A stretch of 64,000 nucleotides of DNA. Source: Ascaphus truei. Taxonomy: Eukaryota; Chordata; Amphibia; Anura; Ascaphidae. The position numbers and the translations under genes are program-made. Shown here piece after piece: positions 35,820 to 45,911 of the stretch. Numbering within the stretch: position 1 is the stretch's first letter; every line of letters begins with the position of its first letter. The stretch is taken from the NCBI GenBank assembly GCA_036426205.1, contig CM071573.1, positions 77,348,159 through 77,412,158 of the forward strand, in the 5' to 3' direction. Under the pieces are notes generated by a model. The model had not been told where the DNA came from, did not search any database, and was given only the letters and a program-made list of their open reading frames with translations.

Positions 35820-35900
35820 ACACACAAGCCACACAACACACGGACATTGCAGGCATTACTGCTCCCAAACACACACCGCAAAACACACACTGTGCTAACA
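35405..35900. repeat. Minisatellite, about nine units of 45-60 bases
   Basis: Each unit has a CA-rich part, CCGCACAACACACAGA, and then GTTGCAGGTGTTACTGCT. Cores start near 35431, 35480, 35533, 35580, 35620, 35668, 35722, 35773 and 35847. Unit length varies with the CA and C runs. Long open frames across it (His/Thr/Val-rich) are artefacts of the repeat. Confidence 0.95.
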
Positions 35901-36181
35901 CAGTGTTAACAGCAGTAATAACGCTTGCTACATGTGCAAGACAAATTTTATACATTGACACACGGCTACGCACAAGCTTGCTATTCTTCTGTGTGTCTTT
36001 TTTACAGTACAATCACTTCTAGCATAATGTTATAGACAGATACTATTGTTTCTGATAGGGACATGTGTAGTCTTTATGGAAAACAGCGTTGTTCTGCCTG
36101 GTAGAGTGGAGAATGTGAGAATAATCAGTAGGAATTGCTATGTGAACAATACACTGTGAGCGTGGTGTCTTTTTAAATAAA

Positions 36182-36578
36182 GAAAAAGGAAAAAATATAG
36201 GGTGCTCCACCCATTACAACTTCATCCAATTGAACCAATCTTGGTATAAAATAATTCCAATGGGAGTTCTAAGGAGTGGGTGTATACCAAATAGACCTGT
36301 GAGTCACTATGAACAATAAAAGCATCAAAGTACTCAGCTATGGTGGTCAGAAATAATGTCTCTTACCCACTCCTGCAGTCTCCAGGGAAAGGAGTAATGG
36401 CGTGCCAACCATGAAGGAGAATCCAGTACCAGCAGCAAACAACAGCAAATAGCGCACAGCCAGGGAGCCAGGTGGAATAAAAAGTTCAAAGTCCTTTATT
36501 TCAGTACATGACTGATATCAGAACCCCCATGGGGACACAAACGCACCTCCTACGTGTTTCGGACCGGTAGGTCCTTTA
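36182..36578 (-). mobile_element. PLE-like insertion with 14-bp target duplication
   Basis: TCTTTTTAAATAAA at 36168-36181 is repeated exactly at 36579-36592. The 397-base insert has no coding sequence. Read on the minus strand it begins inside a hammerhead-like motif, with the stem and GAAAC but not the full core. It looks 5'-truncated at the ribozyme. Confidence 0.8.
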
Positions 36579-36580
36579 TC
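36545..36580 (-). ncRNA. Hammerhead-like motif, 5' part missing
   Basis: On the minus strand: GATAA, A, stem GGACC-TACC-GGTCC, GAAA, ACACGTA, GGAGGTGCG. The bases 5' of GA belong to the target duplication, so helix I and the first core bases are absent. Confidence 0.5.
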
Positions 36581-36959
36581 TTTTTAAATAAAACCTAAAA
36601 TACAGTCAAAAACACCCAGTAAAACAAACATCGAAATAAGGTTAGGTAATCTGCTTTATAAGGCTTTACGTGGATCTTTCAAAATGCTCTAAATTATATG
36701 TGGGGACCTGAACCTTTAATTAGATATGAGCAGTTATTACAAAACTTCCCCTATATGGTAACTGGTGTGTCTATTTATAATGGTTAGGCTCATTACAAAT
36801 AACACAATCAAAAATAGTGTAGCACATGTACCCCCACCCTCAAGGAGATACGTGTTGCGGCTACAGATGTTTGTGGTGCGCATACCTGTGAGGGTCAGGA
36901 GGGCTGAGTTGTCTGTGATGGTGAGGAGACCAGGACCGGCTTTGGTGTCATATTAGGTT

Positions 36960-37460
36960 CGTTCTCTAGTGATCATTGCCTCCAGCTTCATTAGGCTCTA
37001 GGGTGTCCTAGAGGCAGTCCCATCTGAAGCACATATCATACATCCCGGCCCACTGACTCAAATCAAGGCAGGTGTAAAAAGTAATAAGGGACTCTTTATT
37101 GAGCATTCTCTGTAGATCTTTCAATACAATGGTGCATTGGTCTCAGAGCATTCCATGTCTCTGGATGGTGCTGCTTGCTGGTTGCTCTGGAGCATTCAGA
37201 TCTTATATGGCCAGCCAGGAGGTCTGACTGGCCTCTCTCACTCCTAGCGGGGAGGAGAGGCTCTAACTCCAACTCATTAGGAAGGAGGGGAATAGACTGA
37301 CTAACTTTTGGCACTGCCTCTCTGAGGAACCAGAAGGGGAGGGCACAAGGTCTGTACCTATACCAGATAGGCTATACACAAGCCGTGAGTCACCACCACA
37401 CTTCTGTCACTCAGAGAGGAGCATGAGGGGGGTCGAAACCCCACAGGATGGCCTGTCACA
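36960..37460 (-). mobile_element. LTR-like block, reverse orientation
   Basis: On the minus strand it starts TGTGACAGGCC (37460), has a TATAAGA box (about 37204), then AATAAAG (about 37102), and runs into CT-rich sequence: the order of U3, R and U5. I could not find its far end or a target duplication, so it may be a solo LTR or an LTR fragment. Confidence 0.45.
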
Positions 37461-37659
37461 GACTTGACTTCTTAGGGCTTATGTGAGAGGAGGAAGAGAC
37501 AGACAGAGTAGACTAACTATGTTACAATAGTGTCACAGACAGTAAAGAGATCTGTGTATGGTATAGTCTGAGAACAAATAATGGCTATATCGCATGCTAT
37601 CCAAAATCAATGTAGAAATAACGAGGAACAAATCTCAAACACTGTTGCTCCAACGATAG

Positions 37660-37990
37660 CAGACGACAGAGAAGCCCAATGCTACATCCAACATGTCTTT
37701 CTCCCTCCTAATAGAGGTAAATGAGAATTTTAATCCTAATAGAGGTATATTAGTATTTTATCTGGTAGTGTTAGGACTTGCGAACAGGTGTCTGCCTTGT
37801 CGTGGCTCGCAAGCTTACAACGCTTTGTCCAAAGGGTTAAGCTAAATGACTCTATTTCAAGAGAATATATAAGTATTTTACTGTATATTTCTGTCATGTT
37901 GGATGTAGCATTGGGCTTCTCTGTCGTCTGTTGTATATATATGCCACGCTCAATAGCACTTCATTTTGACACATATACATATATATATTT
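37660..37990. mobile_element. PLE-like fold-back, family shared with 55022
   Basis: 37660-37695 (GACAGAGAAGCCCAATGCTA, then CATCCAACATG) is mirrored at 37905-37930. The inner part (CGCTTTGTCCAAAGGGTTAA) matches, in reverse, 55155-55175. It ends TTTTGACACATATACATATA, beside a TA-rich run, as does the related copy at 55022-55288. Confidence 0.65.
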
Positions 37991-38169
37991 TGTGGGGGCT
38001 CAGGGGTTCCCAAAAAGAGCTTGCTGGGGTTCTGTGTTCTGTTAATCCAACGACAGCAGTAGAAAAGTAGAATCATTCTTATCTTCTTGGTTCGATTAGA
38101 TTCAAACAACGTGTATATGGGCTACATAACCTGATTAGGCTTTTTACATTCCTAGTGTGTGAATGGAAT

Positions 38170-38630
38170 CACACAGGATGGGGGGATAACACGCAATGAG
38201 CGAGACCGAGGTACCGAAGAACACGCCGTAAAGCGTGTCACATGGTAAATCGCTTAGCCCCGCAACTGCTGCCCTCACTAACACCCTGTTTCCCACACTT
38301 TGAAAATCAGCTGGCAAGTATTCGCAACTCAATCCTGATGCCTGCCGAGGGATGCTAATAAAGATGAGCCGAATACCTGGGTACAACGATGAAACGGCGT
38401 GCTCCAGCCGGTGTGTTGGATAGAAAAATGCTGTTGCAAAGGCGGTCACTGCCCTCCGAACATTAGAACAAACCAAGCGCAATTAGTAAAAAATAAAAGG
38501 TAATTTATTGATCAAAAATAGACATACACAGAGCAGAAGTACTCTGACGCGTTTCGTCCTGGAAAAAGGACTTTATCAAGGAGTACTTTTTAGTCCTTGA
38601 TAAACTCCTTTTTCCAGGACCAAGTTCACA
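38170..38630 (-). mobile_element. PLE-like element with head-to-head ribozyme fragment
   Basis: The minus strand carries a full hammerhead-like motif at 38538-38587. Immediately beyond, 38592-38626 carries a partial plus-strand copy (TCCTTGATAAACTCCTTTTT, then CCAGGAC), giving another 5'-to-5' junction. No coding sequence. Confidence 0.55.
38538..38587 (-). ncRNA. Hammerhead-like motif, U3/A8 variant, long helix I
   Basis: On the minus strand: AGTACTC, C, TTGATAA, extra A, stem GTCCT/AGGAC, GAAA, ACGCGTC, A, GAGTACT. AGTACTC/GAGTACT gives a perfect seven-pair helix I. The segment after GAAA is the palindrome ACGCGT followed by C, so the cleavage triplet is the canonical GUC. The core has U and A in place of the paired C3 and G8. 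This is the best copy of the variant. Confidence 0.65.
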
Positions 38631-38689
38631 AAACAAATCCCAGTTCGCGAATTATATATGGATATAAGGATGCATCTGTGAACGTCTCT

Positions 38690-39190
38690 TTACACCTTGA
38701 GAACGTCCTTTACGGACGAAACGCGTAGGTGCGTTCCTACCATTGTTTGTTCTTTGTAACTGACCATTAAATCCCTTTTTTAATACCTATCCCTGTTTGG
38801 AGTTACCCTCATTTTGTGGCGATTTACTAGCTGGTATGCTGCTTGGAAACGCTGCTGTGCTCCTCTACATCCTTGCTGTTTGTGTTTACCCTCAGAGGAC
38901 AGCACGCTGGAATGGATCCACTAACCGAGGACACCACCAAGGAAGGTAAAGGGCTTCGGCCCATTATACTATTACCATCCAGTGCTGGACTGACTGAGTT
39001 ATCTCCCCAGGGTTGAGTACACTATTAGGAGACCTATTTTGGGGTACCCGCGTGGGGACCACCAGGCCTCTAGTTTCTCACCCTGGGATGTTATGAATCA
39101 TACTCTAAGTCCTTGAATTTGGATCTATCATGGAAAATGGAACTATTATAATATTAATGAGCTACTCATGGTGATGCACCAATACACTGC
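38690..39190 (+). mobile_element. PLE-like non-autonomous element
   Basis: Begins at the hammerhead-like motif and continues with non-coding sequence (for example GGGGTACCCGCGTGGGGACC near 39042). The 3' limit is uncertain. Confidence 0.4.
38693..38731 (+). ncRNA. Hammerhead-like motif, U3/A8 variant
   Basis: CACC, TTGAGAA, C, stem GTCC-TTTAC-GGAC, GAAA, ACGCGTA, GGTG. CACC/GGTG forms a four-pair helix I. It sits at the start of a plus-strand PLE-like block running to about 39190. Confidence 0.6.
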
Positions 39191-40477
39191 CTACCTATTT
39201 AGAAATATGATGACATGTCTGTTTGCTCTGAAATGTTTGAGTGCAGATAACACCCTCCATTGAAAAGCATTTCACCTTCTATACTGAAAAACAAACGTAG
39301 ATATTACGAAAAATCAAAAGTAAATTGACCCTTTTTCATGCTCAAAGGGCTTGTTTTTTCTGGGTAGAAGGCGATCTAACAAGTGAGGAAATGGAGAAGG
39401 AAGATCCCTTTCCTCCAAAATGGCTGCCATGTCACGTGACGATTGTTGTAAGTGCTCACATGTCCGCACTGTGCCGGAGGGGCAGTGTCACTCAGGTACC
39501 GTGAACCCTCAGGCACTCAAAGGGTTAAATGCAGAAACATTGATCAAATGTCAGAATTGAAAAAAAAACACGGTCAGTTGGCAGCAGTGCCAGAAAGTCT
39601 AATAAAATGTTTAACTAATGCCATATTTTTCCGTGCTTGTTTTTTCCAACCGTTATACAGTAAAAAGTCCTCCCCGCATTGGATGACCAGAGAGTACGTG
39701 TGGTGGCTGTTTGGTGAATTTGATCTGTAATACTAAAGTCACAACCTATTAATACTTTCCAGTCCCCAGCGCTTAGTGATAGGCAGAACGTATAAAAGGC
39801 ACATTAATGGCTTAAGGTATTAATTTAAAAATGATATACTGATATCTTCCATGCCAGAGTACTGGAGCAAAGCTGAGGAATATTATCTTTCCCATGGCCC
39901 TAATGGGACTAAAATAGACAATAACACTAGAAGCTCCACTGCCTGCATTCTTCTGTTTCATAATAAAACTAATGTAATACCACTTAGTAATATTTGTGGT
40001 CCTGTATGGCTGTTCTGTTGGTGGTGTTTCTTGTATCATATTGTTCTTTTTAATGGTATGCGAGTCTGGCTTTCACATGAATGGACTCCATACAGTTCTA
40101 GGCGTATGTAATGAATTGGTGAATTCATTCTCCTGCAGTGCAGTAATAGATTTTGTTTTTTGTTTTAATCATCCATAGGTAAATAAGATACCTAAGGGGT
40201 TAACAACCCATTTGTGAACACAAAAACTGGGTGTTTGTAGATCAAAGCTAAGGGCCACGAAACATGCTGTATATTGGATGCTGTCAGCACCCTTACTTGT
40301 AGTTATTTCAGTTATAATTTGTTGCCCTCTACTGGATGGCAGGGAATAATATTACTAATGGATGTGTTATACTGTACAACAGTTCAGGTGTAGCAATAGT
40401 AGTCATTGTCTTACAGCTGATCTTGTGGATAGTTGTTTACTATAATAGGAATATAACATTATGAATAATGTGCAGTC
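39191..40477. other. No gene recognised
   Basis: Short frames (for example 39452-39730) have no known motif. Confidence 0.45.
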
Positions 40478-40492
40478 TTTATATTGAAAGCA

Positions 40493-40919
40493 GAAGATGC
40501 AAAAAGTAGTAGAGCACAGCCAAAACAGGAGCGAGGAGAGGATCCAATAGTACAAAAATCTTTAATGGAGTATCCAGAACAATAAGGAAAACCTCGTATG
40601 TTCTGGATACTCCATTAAAGATTTTTGTACTATTGGATCCTCTCCTCACTCCTGTTTTGGCTGTGCTCTACTTCTTTTTGCATCTTCTGGTTTTCGTCAG
40701 CAGTAGCACGTCTACCCTAACAAGGAGTGATCGCGATTGAGAGTGGTGGGTTATCCCATTCACCCCCAGTTTTATACAGCACTATTCATGTAAGGCTATT
40801 TGGATCCACTCACTGGCAAATGATACATTTTGATTCACCTACCTAAGTCTTGGGACTCATTACTACATTGTGAATAGCCCGGTACTTGAGCACACTGGCC
40901 ACGTTTCTTACCAGTATAT
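40493..40919 (+). mobile_element. PLE-like insertion with 15-bp target duplication and hairpin
   Basis: TTTATATTGAAAGCA at 40478-40492 is repeated exactly at 40920-40934. The first 190 bases of the insert are a hairpin: about 40497-40582 mirrored by about 40598-40684, around a loop of roughly 15-20 bases. The rest is non-coding. This is a 5' inversion of the type also seen at 1849-3183. Confidence 0.8.
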
Positions 40920-41261
40920 TTTATATTGAAAGCATTAGGGATCCTATGGACGGCCAGGAAAGGATGCTACGATCAACTTTATTTTTATTAAGCTTGACAC
41001 ATACACTATCCCAGGTCAGATATGGCAGAAAAAGAAACCAATAATTGCCTCAGGGTGTTGGATACATTGTTGGCTTTGGTTGATTGTGGCTAAAGAGTGA
41101 AATGGGCATTGCATGTAAAAATAATCTAAAAATATAAAATAGCGAACCGTGATTTTTTTGAACTTCGGAAAAGTTTGATCGAAACCTCGGAAAGTTCGCC
41201 CAGCTCTGCTCCCAGTGTCACTTAAATGGGTTAACATAGCACAGAATGTATTTATCTAATA

Positions 41262-41432
41262 CAGGAGTCACTAACTCCAGTCCTCAAGGGCCACCAACAG
41301 GTAGGTTTTCATGATATCCCAGATGGCTCAATCAGCGGCTCAGACAAAGACTGAACCACCTGTGCTGAAGCAGAGATATCCTTAAAACAAGACCTGTTGG
41401 TGGCCCTTGAGGACTGTAGTTGGCCGCTCCTG
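41262..41432. mobile_element. hAT-type MITE, family A, copy 4
   Basis: Starts CAGGAGTCACTAACTCC, ends GTTGGCCGCTCCTG, with the family's palindromic middle. The flanking 8 bases match only partly. Confidence 0.85.
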
Positions 41433-41934
41433 GTATATTACATGTAAAAAGTTGACGCTTAAAATGATCTACTGATAATTACTTAAAGGTGCATTGCAAG
41501 TTGAATGCATACATTTTTTTTACATGGTGGGGTGTGGGGGGGCTCTGGGGCTGAACCCCTTTGATTTCAGCTCCGATGACTCCCTAGTTCCTGAGACTCT
41601 TACCGGAGAAGGTGCTGCTGGTAATTCCAAGTTGTTTCAAATCTTCCTCCCTCTCCCCTCTTTCTGGGCCTGAATTTCTCCTGGGGAACAAAGGCCAAAC
41701 TCATTAAATTCAATAACTCAATGAAAACGTTCCGTGTCCTATATTTTTTGTGCACACGTTCCCTCTCAGTCGTTGTGGTGTCACCGATAATATATACTGT
41801 AATGACGCATATTCCATTAATCTCCTGTTATGATCACAGTGGTCGTCGCCCCAGGGAAGAGTAGATTAAATGTTTCATAGAACTGATCAGAACAAGCTGT
41901 AAATAAAATTATGATCTCAATCTCCCAAATGTGG

Positions 41935-42078
41935 TTTGTTATTTAAATTTCATAACGAAGCTACAGAGGCTTCGCGCGGCCCCCCGGCATATAATTTAAA
42001 TGCCTTGGGGGAGAGCGCGGGACCTCTGTAACCACCACGCCCCCCCTGGAAAATCTCCCCCCAGTTTGCGCACCCCTG
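41935..42078. mobile_element. hAT-like remnant abutting the next MITE
   Basis: GC-rich block ending GCGCACCCCTG at 42078, the kind of end seen in hAT elements, directly before the target duplication of the next MITE. It contains a self-complementary TAATTTAAATG-type patch. The left end is not defined. Confidence 0.4.
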
Positions 42079-42086
42079 CTCTAGAC

Positions 42087-42309
42087 CAAAGGTGGCCATT
42101 TCACGTTAACAAGATCCCCCCCTCCGCCCCCCAACAGGTCAGGTTTTAAGAATATCCCAGCTTCAGCACAGGTGCTCAATCAGAGCCTCAGTCGAAGACT
42201 GAACACCTGTGCTTAATCAAGCACAGATTGAGCCACCTATGCTGAAGCAGGCATATCCTTAAAACCTAAAGTGTTGTTGGCCTGTAAATCCTGGAGTTGA
42301 GCACCCTTG
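42087..42309. mobile_element. hAT-type MITE, family A, copy 5, perfect target duplication
   Basis: Flanked by CTCTAGAC at 42079-42086 and exactly CTCTAGAC at 42310-42317. Starts CAAAGGTGGCC, ends GAGCACCCTTG. It has the family core plus an extra CACCTGTGCTTAATCAAGCA segment. This copy fixes the 8-bp duplication size, hence hAT. Confidence 0.9.
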
Positions 42310-43014
42310 CTCTAGACTACAACGATAAGGATTCATGGCTTGCTATCAGTGCAGTCTGTAATGAGAAGACTACAAAAAGCAAACATCCAGTAACAAAGTA
42401 CAAAAGACGCCCATACTCAACTAAAATCCCCAGCTGGGCAGCATGGCCAACTTTATAGAGAGCTCAGTCGCTGCTTAATCATGTTACAGCTCCAACGAAT
42501 ATACAATAAATGTAGATTTAATGAGGAGTGATGAGGATGAATAATCTTTTTAAAGTACACAGTTCCAAGGTGAACCACTTTCCTACAAATACGTGGATGC
42601 TTTTTGGTTTTCATCCAGACTTAATTATCTGACTGCTTCCTTATTCAGTCTACGGCCCATTACTGTCTCTTTCGTACAAGGCATAAGAAGCCGTTTATTT
42701 TGTAACGTAGGCTTTGCAAGGCTAATAGAACATTGCTTTGACACAAAGATAAAGTTCACTCCTGTTGGTGAGCTTTTATTCCTTCTGCTGGTTGCATTAG
42801 AATTCAATGTGACCGGTGACAAAAGGGTGTTGGACTTCCTTAACCCCTTCACTGCTGGAGATTAATATCGGATCCCATTCTACAATTAGGCGGACGGATT
42901 TTAACCTCCTTGAATTATGGTCCACATTGACTAAGCAGTGCTATTCCACACAACACTTTGCAGCATCAGTGAACTTATATAACACGTACCCTCTTTTGTG
43001 CTACTGTATCAGAT

Positions 43015-43105
43015 CAGGGGTGGGCAACTCCAGTCCTCAAGGGCCACCAAAAGGTCAGGATTTCAGGATATCCCAGCTTCAGCACAGATGGATCAGTCAA
43101 TGACC
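43015..43105. mobile_element. hAT-type MITE, family A, left half only
   Basis: Starts CAGGGGTGGGCAACTCC and is lost after GATCAGTCAATGACCGGA. Confidence 0.8.
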
Positions 43106-43290
43106 GGAGACATTAAGGTATGTGAGGGTCTGATCCCAGGTCGCGTCCGTGGCTACAGCGACCATACACAGCCCTTGTTGTAGTTTCTCATGCGCATGTC
43201 TTAGCGACCCTTGTGGGTGGCATTTTTATTTTGTTCACCATTAAACCTTTTTTATAGATTTACTCTACGGAGCCCGCACTTTCTATTTTT

Positions 43291-43292
43291 GT

Positions 43293-43331
<39 letters not shown>

Positions 43332-43367
43332 ATACACACAAACACACACACACACACACACACACAA
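43291..43367. repeat. (TA)n then (CA)n compound microsatellite
   Basis: Alternating TA runs followed by CA runs. Confidence 0.95.
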
Positions 43368-43484
43368 AACAACAAGTTCAGGACACTAAAAAAGTTATAT
43401 CAAAAAGAATAAGTTACTTATCTTTGCAGTCAGGGTGCTTGCAGAGCAGCTGGGATCACCATCCAGCAGTGGAAATAGCACAAA

Positions 43485-43733
43485 AATCAAAGAATTCTGT
43501 AGCACTCTCTCTTAGATATAAATCAGGTTTGCATCAGGCAAGCATAAGGGGTCAGTACAAGAAAGAGGGAGCAATATTTCGGACCTCCCGGTCCTTTATC
43601 TAGCTCAATATAGGACTGGAAGGTCCGAAACGGCACTCCCTCTTCCTTGTACTGACCCCTTATGCTTGCCGGATGCATTAAAATTAGATTTATATCTAAC
43701 AGAGAGTGCTACAGAATTTGTAGATTTTTGTGC
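43485..43733. mobile_element. PLE-like head-to-head dimer
   Basis: About 43485-43593 and 43610-43733 are inverted copies (for example GTAGCACTCTCTCTTAGATA and its mirror, GGGGTCAGTACAAGAAAGAG and its mirror). The centre carries hammerhead-like stems on both strands (GGACC-TCC-GGTCC type and GAAAC). TA runs flank both outer ends (43291 and 43738). Confidence 0.75.
43566..43635. ncRNA. Paired hammerhead-like remnants at the dimer apex
   Basis: Minus strand: GATAAAGGACCGGGAGGTCC, then GAAATA. Plus strand: TAGGACTGGAAGGTCC, then GAAACGG. Helix II pairing is kept in the first and partly in the second; helix I and the cores are incomplete. Confidence 0.4.
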
Positions 43734-43737
43734 TCTA

Positions 43738-43784
43738 GATATATATATATATATATATATACTGTATATATATATATATATATA
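43738..43784. repeat. (TA)n microsatellite
   Basis: Two TA runs separated by TACTGTATA; abuts PLE-like ends on both sides. Confidence 0.95.
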
Positions 43785-43931
43785 GTGAATAAATGAGAAC
43801 AAAGGCACTCCGTCAGGTCAACAATGGTGGGTGCAAATCCTGTATGAACAAAATAGGCAATACGATACCGTGTGAACGAATATCAGAGGCAGCACTCCAG
43901 AAAGTAGTCAAAAAGAATTGTATTAGTGAGA

Positions 43932-43984
43932 CATCATATCCAACGTTTCGGTCATACAAGCGGGACCTTTCTCAAGGTGATGTG
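43932..43984 (-). ncRNA. Hammerhead-like motif in PLE 3' repeat, U3/A8 variant
   Basis: On the minus strand: CATCACC, TTGAGAA, A, stem GGTC-loop-GACC, GAAA, ACGTTG, GATATGATG. CC/GG plus CATCA/TGATG can pair as helix I with an internal loop. Confidence 0.5.
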
Positions 43985-44254
43985 AATACAGAGTGCAATA
44001 GAACACATATAAATACCCTAACAAACCATAACAAACAGGTGCAACACATAATTAAATTCAAACAAAATCTTACATGCTAAATACGGGAAACTCCCATTGC
44101 TGTTAGACCGCCAAGCATTATCTGAAACGCAGTGATACACCTGTCTCGTGAAACGCACTCACTGCGCATGCGCGGGTCAAGGGTTATAGGCAATAAGTCA
44201 AATAACCTCCGTCACGTGTCTCGGGGCCAGAGGGGGCGCCTGTAGTCAATGGAA

Positions 44255-44664
44255 CGCATGTTGAACTGACAGGATGCCGTCTGCGCATGCGCGAACCGCG
44301 AAAAATAAATAAATAATAACCGCAACTGCAGGGGAGCTAGTCCTACACGATCTCTGTGTGTCTGCGCGTATGTGGTAATAATGATGTGCACTCTATGTTG
44401 AAATAGCCCGTGGCAAGTGAACAAGCTGTATGAAGCAGCTAGCCTCGTGAAGGAGCATAAAGTCAATGGAACGCATATGAAGCTGACAGGATGCCCTCTG
44501 CGCATGCGCAAACAGCGACAAATAAATAATGAGCACAACTGAAGGGGAGCTAGTCCTTCACGTACTTAGTGTATCTGCATATGTGTATTGACACTGATGG
44601 GCGCTACATGGTGAGATAGCCCATTGGGAGTTGACAAGCTATATGAAGCAACTAGCCTAATTGA
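44255..44664 (-). repeat. Tandem duplication of about 205 bases in PLE 3' region
   Basis: AGTCAATGGAACGCAT begins units near 44256 and 44461. Both units share CTGACAGGATGCC, CTGCGCATGCGC, GGGGAGCTAGTCCT and a TATGAAGCA-CTAGCCT end, with clear divergence between them. Confidence 0.85.
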
Positions 44665-44901
44665 AGGACAATAAAAGGGGCGATACGCCTAAACAGGCTT
44701 AACAGAGGCATGTAAATATGCCTGATGATATCTATATGGGTCAAGTATAGTGTCAGTACCAACAACAGTGGCTAATAGCATCATAGGCTGGTCCTAGCAA
44801 TTTAAAGATCATCAATCATAAGCATGAAAAAATGTGGCACTAACAGAAACACCCATGATAAAGTGCAGTACAGTGAAAAAAATACTAAAAATGTGAACAT
44901 A

Positions 44902-45238
44902 CAGGCATACCCCGCTTTAAGGACACTCACTTTAAGTACACTCGCGAGTAAGTACATTTTGCTCAATAGGCAAACAGCAGGTCACGCATGCGCCTGTCAG
45001 CACGTCCTGAACAGCAATACTGGCTCCCTACCTGTACCGAAGCTGTGCACAAGCGGGGAGACTATAGAGCCTGTTACACATGCATTATTTACAGTACATC
45101 AGTTATGCACGTATATGACAATTGCAGTACAGTACATGCATCGATAAGTGGGGAAAAGGTAGTGCTTCACTTTAAGTACATTTTCACTTTACATACATGC
45201 TCCGGTCCCATTGCGTACATTAATGCGGGGTATGCCTG
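44902..45238. mobile_element. Tc1/mariner (Tigger-like) MITE
   Basis: Perfect ends CAGGCATACCCCGC and, mirrored, GCGGGGTATGCCTG, flanked by TA on both sides (44900-44901, 45239-45240). Ends of the form CAGGCATACC with TA duplications are typical of pogo/Tigger elements. The interior has repeated ACTTTAAGTACA pieces and no transposase. It sits inside the PLE 3' region. Confidence 0.8.
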
Positions 45239-45911
45239 TATATACTGAGATGTTCTGGCATGATTGAAAAATATATCAATTATAAATTGATACTAATGAC
45301 CTGACTGGTGTGGCCTCATTACTCAAGAGCCAGACCACGTATAACAGAGATGACACACATTGTAGATTGGTCGCTGTATAAAACTGAATTGACATATAAC
45401 ATAATTAATTGTGCCTTGGCGCAATTAGAACTGATAATAAATACATCAGATATAGCTAAAGTGTGTCAGTCCAAACTAATTGCAGTGGTTCCATGTACCA
45501 TGCTATACAAAGCAACACAAGATGTAATAATCCAAAGCAGATATCAAAATAGTAATTAACTTAATTGATCCATATTATGTAATAGTACATTGAAGAATAA
45601 CTGCAAAAATCAAAGATCAAACGTCAAATGCAGTTGCTGAAAACATAGCACAACCGGTCATGAGTGCCTGCGAAGAAAGTATGTAATAACCATGCTGATT
45701 ATATGAACATAATTATATTAACGTCACGAGGTGCAAAGGCAACATGTAAACCAGTGGTGATAAGAGTGCAGGGCATCTATACATGCAAGACAGGTGAGCA
45801 ACAATACATGAAGAAATCCAGTCCATAATGTCTTTCCTGTGCTGGAGACAAAAAGAATCCTATGATGTACAGGAAAAACGTATAAAAGGACGTTGTACAA
45901 AGTATAATCCC

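Noticed and set aside
35403..36022. Long open frames rich in His, Thr, Gln and Val (up to 180 codons)
   Set aside because: They arise from the minisatellite, whose CA-rich units lack stops; there is no domain and several frames are open at once.
42593..42865. 90-codon frame with a mirrored minus-strand frame
   Set aside because: No motif and both strands open; ordinary chance frames.
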